Shown here: piece by piece, positions 16,814 to 25,035 of the stretch
How the letters are laid out: the number at the start of each line of letters is the position of its first letter
Numbering within the stretch: position 1 is the first letter of the stretch
Origin: Microbacterium sp.
GTDB lineage: Bacteria > Actinomycetota > Actinomycetes > Actinomycetales > Microbacteriaceae
Direction: 5' to 3'
DNA: 64,000 bases
Assembly (NCBI GenBank): GCA_003248655.1
Contig: QFPM01000005.1
Span: 76,901 to 140,900 of the forward strand
Translations under genes and position numbers: made by a program
The notes under the pieces: model-generated
Databases searched by the model: none
The model's input: the letters and a program-made list of their open reading frames with translations, nothing else
What the model was told of the DNA's origin: nothing

Positions 16814-17803
16814 CTACACCGTCGGCCGGATGAGGCCGACGTCCTGACCGCCGCCCGTGATCGCGAGCGGAAGCTGAGTCATCGTCTGGGCCACGTCGCC
16901 CGGTGCGAGCGCTCCGACGCGCTCGAGGAGTGCGAGGGCGATCGCCGTCGCCGCGCGGCCGCTGCCGTCGAGCACCTTGAGCGCGACCGTCGCGCCGCCG
17001 GGCGCGACCATGATCATGATGCCTTCCGCGCCGCCCTTGGCGAAGACGCCGAGGCGTTCGATGACGATCGTGTCGGCGCGGCCGGGTCCGTCGATCGCCC
17101 ACGGATTCTCGCGGACGGCCCGGACGAGTGCTCCCGCCGTCCGATGCAGAGCGAACGGCGACCGCTCCGACGACGTGCCGATGCGGTGAGCGGCGCGGGC
17201 GAGGGCGGAAAGGCTCATCGCGTGCACGGGGGCACCGCATCCGTCGATCGCGGTCGTCGTGATCTTGGCCCCGGTGAGGCGCTCGACCACCTCACGAATG
17301 TGTGTCTGCAGCGGATGCCCGGGGTCCAGGTAGCCCGCCGTGTCCCATCCGTTCGCGGCGCACGCGAGGAGCATCGCGGCGTGCTTGCCCGAGCAGTTCA
17401 TGCGGATGCGCTGCGGCTGTCCGAGCTCGCGCACGAGCTCATCGCGCGTCGCGGTGTCCGACGGCCACGCGGCGGGGCAGCCGAGGTCGGACTCGGCGAG
17501 GCCCGCCTGATCGAGGATGTCGCGGACGACCGCGACGTGCCGGTCGGTGCCCGAGTGGCTCGCCGTCGCCATCGCCAGGCGCTCGCCCTCGAGCGCGGCT
17601 CCCGCGGTGACGCAGCCGAGCGCCTGGAGGGGCTTGAGGCTCGAGCGAGGCAGAATCGGTGTCTCGACATCGCCGAGGGTGCGCACCGCGACGCCGTCCG
17701 GATCCAACACGATCGCCGAACCCGCGTGGCGAGACTCGACGAATCCGCTGCGTTCCACAACGGCGAGCTCGACGGAGTCGGCGACGGCGAAGGTCTCGGG
17801 CAC
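16814..17803 (-). CDS. L-asparaginase II family protein
   Basis: 329 aa from GTG 17803. The sequence from VERSGFVESRHAG through SSLKPLQALG, SHSGTDRH, MNCSGKHAAML, DGCGAPVHA and GGAEGIMIM matches the asparaginase II family (thermolabile/Rhizobium-type), which hydrolyses L-asparagine to aspartate and ammonia. No signal peptide is seen, so cytoplasmic. GTG 17803 is chosen because a TAGGCT box ends 6 nt before it; GTG 17809 would touch the box. Probably co-transcribed with ald. Confidence 0.88.
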   Translation of the reverse strand: MPETFAVADSVELAVVERSGFVESRHAGSAIVLDPDGVAVRTLGDVETPILPRSSLKPLQALGCVTAGAALEGERLAMATASHSGTDRHVAVVRDILDQAGLAESDLGCPAAWPSDTATRDELVRELGQPQRIRMNCSGKHAAMLLACAANGWDTAGYLDPGHPLQTHIREVVERLTGAKITTTAIDGCGAPVHAMSLSALARAAHRIGTSSERSPFALHRTAGALVRAVRENPWAIDGPGRADTIVIERLGVFAKGGAEGIMIMVAPGGATVALKVLDGSGRAATAIALALLERVGALAPGDVAQTMTQLPLAITGGGQDVGLIRPTV

Positions 17804-17809
17804 GAGCAC

Positions 17810-17815
17810 AGCCTA
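17810..17815 (-). promoter_or_regulatory. -10 box for a leaderless asparaginase gene
   Basis: On the minus strand TAGGCT, then GTGCTC, then GTG 17803. The 6-nt spacing matches the other leaderless candidates. Confidence 0.5.
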
Positions 17816-17857
17816 TCCGGCGGCGCGGCGCGCCAAGACGCGTGCGAGACTGTGCAA

Positions 17858-18346
17858 ATGACAGGCGAGCACCGCTATCTCGTGCGTACGGAGTGGACCG
17901 GCGACCGCGGCACAGGGACGAGCGGATACCGCGACTACGACCGGTCCGTCACGATCTCGATCCTCGGCAAGCCCGCGCTCGCGGCATCCGCCGATCGTCC
18001 CTTCCGGGGCGACGCGACGAAGTGGAATCCCGAGGACCTGCTTGTCGCGGCGCTGTCCGAGTGCCACCTGCTGTCGTACCTGCACGCGTGCGTCGAGGCG
18101 GGAGTCGTCGTGGTCGCCTACGACGACGAGGCGACCGGGCTCATGACGCTCGACGGGCGCGGCGGCGGCGCCTTCCGCGAGGTCGTGCTGCACCCGCGCG
18201 TCGTCGTCGCCCAGGAGCATATGATCGAGGCCGCCGAAGCGGCGCACGCGCAGGCGAACGCCTGGTGCTTCATCGCGAACTCGGTGAACTTCCCCGTGCG
18301 CCACGAGGCGACGGTCACCGCCGCTCGTGCGGAAGCACCTGCTTGA
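17858..18346 (+). CDS. OsmC family protein
   Basis: 162 aa. OsmC/Ohr proteins are thiol peroxidases or organic-hydroperoxide reductases. The two conserved cysteines are visible in the contexts LSECHLLSYLHAC and ANAWCFIANSVNFPV, and the sequence around NPEDLLVAALSEC is diagnostic. The ATG at 17858 has no clear ribosome binding site. Its last 32 bp overlap the 3' end of the convergent plsC gene. Whether it is OsmC or a YhfA-like relative is not resolved. Confidence 0.85.
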   Translation: MTGEHRYLVRTEWTGDRGTGTSGYRDYDRSVTISILGKPALAASADRPFRGDATKWNPEDLLVAALSECHLLSYLHACVEAGVVVVAYDDEATGLMTLDGRGGGAFREVVLHPRVVVAQEHMIEAAEAAHAQANAWCFIANSVNFPVRHEATVTAARAEAPA

Positions 18347-19106
18347 GCCGTTCGACCGGGTTGGATGCCGGCACCTCGTTGTACGCGTTCGCGAGCTCCT
18401 GACCCGACAGCTCGTGGATCGCGGCCATGATCTCGTCGGTCGCGAGGCGCCGCGCGCGGCCGCTGTTCGCGGGGCCGAGGTGCGACAGGTCGATCGGCTC
18501 GCCGTAGCGGACCGTGACGCGCGGATGCCGTTTGGGCAGCTTCGCGCCGACCGGCATCGCCTCGTTCGTGCCGATGATCCCTACGGGCACGACCCGCGCG
18601 CCCTCCTCGAGCGCGAGGAAGGCGACTCCCGTGCGCCCCTTGTACAGGCGCCCGTCGAGGGAGCGCGTGCCCTCGGGGTAGAGCGCGATCGCGCGGCCGG
18701 ATGCCAGGATGCGGCGCTGCTGGTCGAGGGCTTCGAGCGCCGCCTGCCCCGCACCGCGCTCGACGGGTGTTGCCCCGATCGCCGTGAAGAAGTGCCGGCT
18801 CACCCAGCCCTTGAATCCGGTGCCCTCGAAGTACGACGACTTCGCGAGGAAGTACACGGGCCGAGGCGAGAACATCGGGATGACGAGCGAGTCGATGAAC
18901 GACAGGTGGTTGCTCGCGAGAATGATCTTGCCGGTGCGGGGGATGTTCGATCGCCCCTCGATCCGCGGGCGATAGAACAGGCGCGCAAGCGGGATGAGCA
19001 CGGCGCGGCCGAAGTAGTAGGTGAAGCCGACGGGCGCGACGCCGGAATCGTCCGTCGTCGGCGACGGCTCGGGCACCTCCGTCGTGCTTTCCTGCTCATC
19101 TGCCAC
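18315..19106 (-). CDS. 1-acyl-sn-glycerol-3-phosphate acyltransferase (PlsC family)
   Basis: 263 aa from GTG 19106. It acylates lysophosphatidate, or a related acceptor, at the membrane. Acyltransferase motifs: NHLSFID (HX4D) near residue 80, the KSSYFEGTGFKGW region, LYPEGTRS and VVPVGIIG. One hydrophobic segment is near residues 28-48. GTG 19106 was chosen over the upstream ATG 19145 because TACCCT ends 6 nt before it and the ATG has no Shine-Dalgarno. Its 3' end overlaps osmC. Confidence 0.87.
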   Translation of the reverse strand: MADEQESTTEVPEPSPTTDDSGVAPVGFTYYFGRAVLIPLARLFYRPRIEGRSNIPRTGKIILASNHLSFIDSLVIPMFSPRPVYFLAKSSYFEGTGFKGWVSRHFFTAIGATPVERGAGQAALEALDQQRRILASGRAIALYPEGTRSLDGRLYKGRTGVAFLALEEGARVVPVGIIGTNEAMPVGAKLPKRHPRVTVRYGEPIDLSHLGPANSGRARRLATDEIMAAIHELSGQELANAYNEVPASNPVERLKQVLPHERR

Positions 19107-19112
19107 CCGATG

Positions 19113-19118
19113 AGGGTA
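19113..19118 (-). promoter_or_regulatory. -10 box for a leaderless plsC gene
   Basis: Minus-strand TACCCT, 6 nt, then GTG 19106. Confidence 0.45.
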
Positions 19119-19233
19119 CTCCCGAATCCATTCCGCTCCGCGCATGGTGGTATCGGTGGGTCTCTCAGCGGGCGCAGAACAAAGTGCGCGAGGATGGGCG
19201 GGATCCCCTTCCACCATCTTGTGAGGTCTCATC

Positions 19234-20199
19234 GTGCGCCTGCGCCCGCTCGCCGCCCTGTCCGCCGCCGCTGTCTCGGTCATCCTGCTCGCCGGCTGCT
19301 CCGGCCTCGGAGGCGGGAGCGCGACCACGCCGCCGCCGACGGAGGAGACGCCCGCCGCCGACGGATGCCTCGTGACGGCAGCCTCGGGCGCCGACTCGGA
19401 AGCGGTGACCGTCGATGACAGCGGCGACACGCTCACGGCGACCGTGCCGACCGGCCTGTCGTTCAGCGAGGTGCAGCGCACGGTCGTGACGAAGGGCGAC
19501 GGTGAGGTGCTGGCATCCGGTGACCTCGCCTCGGGCACCTATCAGATCTTCGACGGCGCCACGGGCGAGCTTCTCACCGATGCGTCGACGACGTCGGCGA
19601 CGGGGGACGGGCTCGTGCCCCTGCTCATCGACCAGACGCAGCTGAGCATGTGGATCGTCGCCGTCGAGTGCAACCCGATCGGTTCGACCACGGTGCTGAC
19701 CGTCCCGGGCTCGGCCATCGGATCCGAAGGCAGCAACTACGTCGTCGTCGCGCGCACGGTGGCGGCGCTTCCGACAACTGCGACGGGCACGCCCGTCGAC
19801 CCGGTGGCGGGGATGCCCGAAGTGACGCTCGATGCCGACGGCGTGCCCACCGTCACGGTGCCCGACACCGAGGCGCCCGCCGACCTGCAGATCGCAGACC
19901 TCAAGAAGGGCGACGGCCCGACCGTCGCCGACGGCGACCAGGTCGTCGTGCAGTACAAGGGCGTCGCGTGGGACACGAAAGAGGAGTTCGACTCGAGCTG
20001 GTCGCGTGGCGCGCCGGCATCCTTCACGACCACCGGCGTCTACGAGGGATTCGGCAAGGCGCTCGTCGGGCAGACCGTCGGCAGCCAGGTGCTGGTCGTG
20101 ATGCCGCCGTCGATGGGAGACCTGAACGGCGACCTCAAGGGCAAGACGCTCGTGTTCGTTATCGACATCCTCGGTACGCAGCACGCCGCGACGCAGTAG
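19234..20199 (+). CDS. FKBP-type peptidyl-prolyl isomerase lipoprotein
   Basis: 321 aa. A lipoprotein signal peptide ends in the lipobox LLAGC with Cys near residue 23, so the protein should be anchored outside the membrane. A Thr/Pro/Gly-rich linker follows. The C-terminal FKBP domain runs from about residue 218 (LKKGDGPTVADGDQVVVQYKG) to 315, with FDSSW, ALVGQTVGSQVLVVMPP and TLVFVIDIL. The middle region (about 45-200) may be a degenerate FKBP-like repeat. GTG start at 19234. It probably helps extracytoplasmic proteins fold. Confidence 0.88.
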   Translation: MRLRPLAALSAAAVSVILLAGCSGLGGGSATTPPPTEETPAADGCLVTAASGADSEAVTVDDSGDTLTATVPTGLSFSEVQRTVVTKGDGEVLASGDLASGTYQIFDGATGELLTDASTTSATGDGLVPLLIDQTQLSMWIVAVECNPIGSTTVLTVPGSAIGSEGSNYVVVARTVAALPTTATGTPVDPVAGMPEVTLDADGVPTVTVPDTEAPADLQIADLKKGDGPTVADGDQVVVQYKGVAWDTKEEFDSSWSRGAPASFTTTGVYEGFGKALVGQTVGSQVLVVMPPSMGDLNGDLKGKTLVFVIDILGTQHAATQ

Positions 20200-20209
20200 C
20201 GGGCGCCGG

Positions 20210-20215
20210 TAGGCT
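20210..20215 (+). promoter_or_regulatory. -10 box for leaderless dxr
   Basis: TAGGCT ends exactly 6 nt before the dxr ATG; no Shine-Dalgarno is present. Confidence 0.55.
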
Positions 20216-20221
20216 GGCCGC

Positions 20222-21310
20222 ATGCGCCGCGTCCTGATCCTCGGTTCCACGGGATCGATCGGGACGCAGGCGCTGGATGTCATCCGCACGCGCCGCGACC
20301 GCTTCGAGGTCGTCGGGCTCGCCGCGGGGCGCAATGCCGATCTCGTCGCCGCTCAGGCGGCGGAGTTCGGTGTGCCGACATCCGCGACCGGGCTCGGGGC
20401 GGATGCCGCCGAGAGGCTCGTTCGCGAGGTGGATGCCGACGTCGTCCTCAACGGCATCACCGGTTCGGTCGGCCTCGGCCCGACGCTCGCGGCGCTCGAG
20501 GAGGGCCGCACGCTCGCGCTCGCGAACAAGGAGTCGCTCATCGTCGGCGGCGACCTCGTGACGGCGCTCGCCGCGCCCGGCCAGATCGTGCCCGTCGATT
20601 CGGAGCACTCCGCGATCGCGCAGGCCCTTCGCGCCGGGGAGGCGAGCGAAGTACGGCGGCTCGTGCTCACGGCATCCGGCGGCCCTTTCCGTGGCCGCTC
20701 GCGTGCGCAGTTGGATGCCGTCACCCCGGCCCAGGCGCTTGCGCACCCGACGTGGGACATGGGGCGCGTCGTCACGACCAACTCGGCGACCCTCGTCAAC
20801 AAGGGGCTCGAGGTGATCGAGGCGCACCTGCTGTTCGGCGTCGACTACGACCGGATCGACGTCGCCGTGCACCCGCAGTCGATCGTGCACTCGATGGTCG
20901 AGTTCGTCGACGGGTCGACGATTGCGCAGGCATCCCCGCCGGATATGCGGCTGCCGATCTCGCTCGGCCTGGACTGGCCGCACCGGGTCGCGGGCGTCGG
21001 CGCGCCGCTGGACTGGACCACGGCGCAGACGTGGACGTTCGAGCCGCTCGACGATGGGGCGTTCCCCGCCGTCGCGCTCGCGAAGCACGTGGGCCGGGCG
21101 GGCGGGACATACCCGGCGGTCTTCAACGCGGCGAACGAGCAGGCAGTCGACGCATTCCACGACGGCGCGTTGAGCTTTCTCGGCATCCTCGACACGGTTC
21201 GTGCGGTCGTCGACGCGCACGTCGCGCCGGGCGAGCTCACCCGGTCGAGCCTCGCCGAGGCCGAGCGCTGGGCGCGCGCCGAGGCCGACCGCCGCATCGC
21301 CGCCGCCTGA
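20222..21310 (+). CDS. dxr: 1-deoxy-D-xylulose 5-phosphate reductoisomerase
   Basis: 362 aa. It is the first committed enzyme of the MEP isoprenoid pathway, converting DXP to MEP with NADPH. NADPH site GSTGSIGTQALDVI at residues 8-21, LALANKESLIVGG, the metal-binding VPVDSEHSAIAQ, and the substrate loop TASGGPF are all present. The length is slightly short of the family norm of about 390. ispG, another MEP gene, lies about 11 kb downstream. Confidence 0.95.
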   Translation: MRRVLILGSTGSIGTQALDVIRTRRDRFEVVGLAAGRNADLVAAQAAEFGVPTSATGLGADAAERLVREVDADVVLNGITGSVGLGPTLAALEEGRTLALANKESLIVGGDLVTALAAPGQIVPVDSEHSAIAQALRAGEASEVRRLVLTASGGPFRGRSRAQLDAVTPAQALAHPTWDMGRVVTTNSATLVNKGLEVIEAHLLFGVDYDRIDVAVHPQSIVHSMVEFVDGSTIAQASPPDMRLPISLGLDWPHRVAGVGAPLDWTTAQTWTFEPLDDGAFPAVALAKHVGRAGGTYPAVFNAANEQAVDAFHDGALSFLGILDTVRAVVDAHVAPGELTRSSLAEAERWARAEADRRIAAA

Positions 21311-21363
21311 CCCGCCCCGCGCCGCGCGCCGCGCCGCGCGTCGCGCCGCCGCCCCCCGGCATC

Positions 21364-21424
21364 CGCGAAACCGCACTTATGCACGCAAATCACCCTCAAA
21401 TCCGTGCACAAGCGCAGTCTCGCG
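21364..21424. repeat. Family A inverted repeat, copy 2
   Basis: Arms 21364-21385 and 21403-21424 pair at 18 of 22 positions. The left arm begins CGCGAAACCGCACTT and the right arm, read on the other strand, begins CGCGAGACTGCGCTT. It lies between the convergent ends of dxr and pflA. Confidence 0.85.
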
Positions 21425-21441
21425 AGGTGGGGGAAGAGAAA

Positions 21442-21485
21442 GGGACCAGCCCGGCCACGGGGGGATGGCGGTGGGGGCTGGTCCC
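21442..21485. terminator. Hairpin between dxr and pflA
   Basis: GGGACCAGCC (21442-21451) and GGCTGGTCCC (21476-21485) form a perfect 10-bp stem with a 24-nt G-rich loop. It could end transcription from both sides. Confidence 0.6.
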
Positions 21486-21514
21486 GAGGAGACCGCCGAC
21501 AAGGGGCGGCTCTG

Positions 21515-21541
21515 CTGACCGTAAGGGGGGGTGACGGTCAG
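21515..21541 (-). terminator. Hairpin overlapping the pflA stop codon
   Basis: CTGACCGT and ACGGTCAG form a perfect 8-bp stem. The right arm includes the pflA stop codon (21538-21540). Confidence 0.5.
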
Positions 21542-22389
21542 TACGTCACCAATCCGTGCGCGCGGAACTGCGCGCGCACGCGGTCGGTGAGGGCGGGGGT
21601 GGGCGGCTGGGTGTCCTCGAGCGCATACTCGCGGCCGAGGGCCGCCCACTTGTCGCGGCCCATCTGGTGGAAGGGCAGCACCTCGACCCGCGTCACGGTG
21701 CCGGGCCGAATCTCATTGAGGGATGCCGCGTACTCGGCGACGATCTCGACGTTGCGCTCGTCGTCGGTGAGCCCCGGGACGAGCACGAAGCGGATCCAGA
21801 CCTCCGGCCCGCCCTCGCGCTCGGCGAGGCGGCGACCGAACTCGAGCGTGGGCTCGAGCTCACGCCCGGTGACCCGCCGGTACGTCTCGGGATCGCCGCT
21901 TTTCACATCGAGCAGGACGAGGTCCACATCGTCCAGCATCTTGTCGGTCGCCGACGCGCCGAGGAAGCCGGACGTGTCGATCGCCGTGTGGATGCCGAGC
22001 TCCTTCGCGCCGCGGAGGATGGTCGCGGCAAAGGCGGGCTGCATGAGGACCTCGCCGCCCGAGAGGGTGATGCCGCCGCCCGTGGCCGCGAACACTCCCC
22101 GATAGCGCGCGATGCGGGCGAGCAGGTCGTCGCTCGTGACGGGCTTTCCGTCCTTCATCGCGAGCGTGTCGGGGTTGTGGCAGTACAGGCACTGCAGCGG
22201 GCATCCGCTGAGGAAGGTCGTGAGGCGCGTGCCCGGACCGTCGACGGCCGTGACGAGCTCCCACGAGTGCACCGAGCCGAGCCGGCCCTCCCGCATCGCG
22301 GTGAGGCGTTCGTGCCGGTCGACGCCCGCCACCTCGAGACCCGCGAGAGGAGCAGTGATGCAGTCGGGCCGGATGATGGTCGCGGACAT
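21538..22389 (-). CDS. pflA: Pyruvate formate-lyase activating enzyme
   Basis: 283 aa radical-SAM enzyme that installs the glycyl radical on PflB. The CxxxCxxC iron-sulfur motif is C63, C67 and C70 in SGCPLQCLYCHN, followed by GGGITLSGGEVLMQP (SAM-binding GGE) and AIDTSGF. There is an N-terminal extension of about 35 residues before the core. ATG 22389 has GAGGAG upstream. It lies 57 bp downstream of pflB in the same transcription unit. Confidence 0.93.
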   Translation of the reverse strand: MSATIIRPDCITAPLAGLEVAGVDRHERLTAMREGRLGSVHSWELVTAVDGPGTRLTTFLSGCPLQCLYCHNPDTLAMKDGKPVTSDDLLARIARYRGVFAATGGGITLSGGEVLMQPAFAATILRGAKELGIHTAIDTSGFLGASATDKMLDDVDLVLLDVKSGDPETYRRVTGRELEPTLEFGRRLAEREGGPEVWIRFVLVPGLTDDERNVEIVAEYAASLNEIRPGTVTRVEVLPFHQMGRDKWAALGREYALEDTQPPTPALTDRVRAQFRAHGLVTY

Positions 22390-22445
22390 GATCTCTGCTC
22401 CTCTCGGGGTATCGACGTGTAGGGAGGCGGGCGGGATGCCGGGTG

Positions 22446-24707
22446 TTACATCGCGCCGTGGAACGTGCGCGACAGCACGTCGAGCTGCTGCTCGCGGGTC
22501 AGTCGCACGAAGTTCACGGCGTAGCCCGAGACACGGATCGTCAGCTGCGGGTAGTTCTCGGGGTGCTCCATGGCATCCTCGAGCGTTTCGCGGTTCAGCA
22601 CGTTGACGTTCATGTGGTACCCCTGCGAGCCCACGTACGCGTCGAGGAGTCCGGCGAGGTTCGTCACCTGCTCGTCCTTCGTGCGGCCGAGGCCGGCGGG
22701 AACCACCGTGTTCGTCAGCGAGATGCCATCCTGCGACTGCGAGTACGGCAGCTTCGCGACCGACAGAGCGGATGCCAGCATGCCGTGCGTGTCGCGGCCG
22801 TTCATCGGGTTGGCGCCCGGGGCGAACGGCTCGCCGGCGCGGCGACCGTCGGGCGTGTTGCCCGTGGCCTTGCCGTACACGACGTTCGACGTGATCGTCA
22901 GCACCGACTGGGTCGGCAGCGCGTTCCGGTACATCGGGTGGCGACGGATCTTCGACATGAAGCGCTCGACGAGGTCGACGGCGATGGCATCCGCCCGGTC
23001 GTCGTCGTTGCCGTACGTCGGGAACTCGCCCTCGATGACGTAGTCGACCACGACGTCGCGGTCGTCGCGCACCGGGGTGACCGTCGCGTACTTGATCGCC
23101 GAGAGCGAGTCGGCCGCGACCGACAGGCCCGCGATGCCGCACGCCATGGTCCGCAGCACGTCCTTGTCGTGCAGCGCCATCTCGAGGCGCTCGTACGCGT
23201 ACTTGTCGTGCGACCAGTGGATGCAGTTGAGCGCCTCGACGTACGTCTCGGCGAGCCAGTCCATCGTCTGGTCGAACCGGCCCATGACGTCGTCGAAGTC
23301 GAGCGGACCGTCGCCGACGGGCGCCATGATCGGCGAGACCTGCTTGCCCGAGACCTCGTCGCGGCCGCCGTTGATCGCGTAGAGCAGGGTCTTGGCGAGG
23401 TTGACGCGGGCGCCGAAGAACTGCATCTGCTTGCCGACGCGCATGGGGCTCACGCAGCACGCGATCGCGGCGTCGTCACCCCACGCGGGACGGATGATCT
23501 CGTCGGACTCGTACTGCACGGCGGACGTGTCGATCGACACCTGCGCGCAGAAGTCCTTGAAGCCCTGGGGAAGGGCCGGGCTCCAGAAGACCGTCATGTT
23601 CGGCTCCGGGGCGGGGCCGAGGTTGTAGAGGGTCTGGAGGTAGCGGAACGAGTTCTTCGTCACGAGCGGGCGACCGTCCTCGCCGACGCCGCCGATCGTC
23701 TCGGTGACCCAGGTCGGGTCGCCGGAGAACAGCGAGTCGTACTCGGGCGTGCGCAGGAACCGGACGATCCGCAGCTTGATCACGAAGTCGTCGATGATCT
23801 CCTGCGCCTCGGTCTCGGTCAGGACGCCGGCGTCCAGGTCACGCTGGATGAACACGTCGAGGAAGGTCGAGGTGCGACCGAGCGACATGGCCGCGCCGTT
23901 TTGCTCCTTGACGGCGCCGAGGTAGGCGAAGTAGAGCCACTGCACGGCCTCTTTCGCCGTCTTCGCGGGGCCCGAGATGTCGTATCCATAGGATGCCGCC
24001 ATCTGCTTGAGCTCCTGCAGCGCGCGGATCTGCTCGGCGTGCTCTTCGCGCTCGCGGGCGATCTGCTCGGTGAAGGGGGTCGTGTCCAGGCCCAGCTTGT
24101 CGACCTTCTTCGCGGCGATCAGCTGGTCGACGCCGTAGAGCGCGACGCGGCGGTAGTCGCCGATGATGCGGCCGCGGCCGTAGGCATCCGGCAGCCCGGT
24201 GATGATGTGCGACGAGCGCGCGGCGCGCACGTTCGGGGAGTACACGTCGAAGACGCCCTGGTTGTGGGTCTTGCGGTACTCGCTGAAGACGGTCTTGAGG
24301 GTCTCGTCGACCTCGTAGCCGTAGGTCTCGAGGGCGCCCTCGACCATGCGCCAGCCGCCGTTGGGCATGATGGCGCGCTTGAGCGGGGCATCCGTCTGCA
24401 GGCCGACGATGACCTCGTCGTCGCGCGAGATGTAGCCGGGGGCGTGCCGCGTGATGCCGGCGGGCGTGTGCGCGTCGACGTCGTAGACGCCGCGCTCGCG
24501 CTCGACCGGGAACATCGCGGAGAGGATGTCCCACACGCGGGTCGTCCGCGCGGTCGCGCCGGCGAGGAACGCGGCGTCGCCGGTGTAGGGGGTGTAGTTG
24601 CGCTGGATGAAGTCGCGCACGTCGATCTGGTCCTGCCAGGGACCGCTGGTGAATCCGGTCCAGGCGGCGGGCTGTGCGTCCTGCGCTGCGGGGGTGACGG
24701 TGGTCAT
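22446..24707 (-). CDS. pflB: Formate C-acetyltransferase (pyruvate formate-lyase)
   Basis: 753 aa. It splits pyruvate and CoA into acetyl-CoA and formate under anoxic conditions. The adjacent catalytic cysteines are C417 and C418 in IACCVSPM; the glycyl-radical site is G728 in RVSGYAVNF, 25 residues from the C-terminus, as in the E. coli enzyme. The sequence looks complete. No formate channel or formate dehydrogenase gene is in the window. Two palindromes upstream suggest a dedicated repressor. Confidence 0.95.
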   Translation of the reverse strand: MTTVTPAAQDAQPAAWTGFTSGPWQDQIDVRDFIQRNYTPYTGDAAFLAGATARTTRVWDILSAMFPVERERGVYDVDAHTPAGITRHAPGYISRDDEVIVGLQTDAPLKRAIMPNGGWRMVEGALETYGYEVDETLKTVFSEYRKTHNQGVFDVYSPNVRAARSSHIITGLPDAYGRGRIIGDYRRVALYGVDQLIAAKKVDKLGLDTTPFTEQIAREREEHAEQIRALQELKQMAASYGYDISGPAKTAKEAVQWLYFAYLGAVKEQNGAAMSLGRTSTFLDVFIQRDLDAGVLTETEAQEIIDDFVIKLRIVRFLRTPEYDSLFSGDPTWVTETIGGVGEDGRPLVTKNSFRYLQTLYNLGPAPEPNMTVFWSPALPQGFKDFCAQVSIDTSAVQYESDEIIRPAWGDDAAIACCVSPMRVGKQMQFFGARVNLAKTLLYAINGGRDEVSGKQVSPIMAPVGDGPLDFDDVMGRFDQTMDWLAETYVEALNCIHWSHDKYAYERLEMALHDKDVLRTMACGIAGLSVAADSLSAIKYATVTPVRDDRDVVVDYVIEGEFPTYGNDDDRADAIAVDLVERFMSKIRRHPMYRNALPTQSVLTITSNVVYGKATGNTPDGRRAGEPFAPGANPMNGRDTHGMLASALSVAKLPYSQSQDGISLTNTVVPAGLGRTKDEQVTNLAGLLDAYVGSQGYHMNVNVLNRETLEDAMEHPENYPQLTIRVSGYAVNFVRLTREQQLDVLSRTFHGAM

Positions 24708-24782
24708 GGTGTTCGCTTCCTCGAGATCCTTGTGGGACCGGCCGCACCCATCCGTGCGGATCCGCTGCCATCAGGCTACTCC

Positions 24783-24797
24783 TGTGGTCGGACCACA
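24783..24797. promoter_or_regulatory. Palindromic operator candidate, pflB-proximal
   Basis: TGTGGTC, one base, GACCACA: perfect 7-bp arms. It shares the TGGTCnGACCA core with the distal palindrome. This core is of the kind bound by FadR/PdhR-type GntR regulators (for FadR, TGGTCnGACCA-like sites). It would sit between the tentative -35 and -10 boxes of pflB. Confidence 0.55.
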
Positions 24798-24845
24798 TCG
24801 AAGCGTGTGCACGAAAGGCACAATGTGCGGGGTCGAGGGGGCACT

Positions 24846-24872
24846 AAGCCTTGTGGTCAGACCACAAGGCTT
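24846..24872. promoter_or_regulatory. Palindromic operator candidate, pflB-distal
   Basis: AAGCCTTGTGGTC, one base, then its exact complement: 13-bp perfect arms. The centre repeats TGTGGTCnGACCACA of the proximal site; the two centres are 69 bp apart. The longer arms could also make this a hairpin in RNA. Confidence 0.6.
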
Positions 24873-24891
24873 CGCGGCGACGGCTGGATCG

Positions 24892-24967
24892 AACTGCAAG
24901 GGTTCGCGGGCGACACGCCGGGGCGGAGCCGACGGCATCCGCGTGTCGTGCTCGCGGCCTTGCAGTT
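24892..24967. repeat. Inverted repeat after the murE-like gene
   Basis: Perfect outer arms AACTGCAAGG and CCTTGCAGTT, with further imperfect pairing of CGACACGC and GCGTGTCG inside. It lies 70 bp beyond the stop of the minus-strand murE-like gene. Single copy in this window. Confidence 0.75.
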
Positions 24968-25035
24968 GCGTTCGGATGCCGGGGAGCGGGATGCCGGGGG
25001 ATCCCGGGGGTGCCCGGGGGTGCCGGCGACGGCGG

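Larger units (their letters stand above)
24708..25035. other. Intergenic region between murE-like gene and pflB
   Basis: 328 bp on the 5' side of pflB. From right to left it holds a long inverted repeat after the murE-like stop (24892-24967), a 27-bp perfect palindrome (24846-24872), a 15-bp palindrome (24783-24797) and a GAGGAA ribosome binding site close to pflB. A tentative minus-strand promoter is TTCGAT, 18 nt, TAGCCT, with the 15-bp palindrome between the boxes. No gene was seen. Confidence 0.6.

Noticed and set aside
24806..24830. A possible Rex or CRP site (TTGTG...CACAC) before pflB
   Set aside because: Half-sites are 9 bases apart, one more than the Rex spacing, and one half-site is imperfect.
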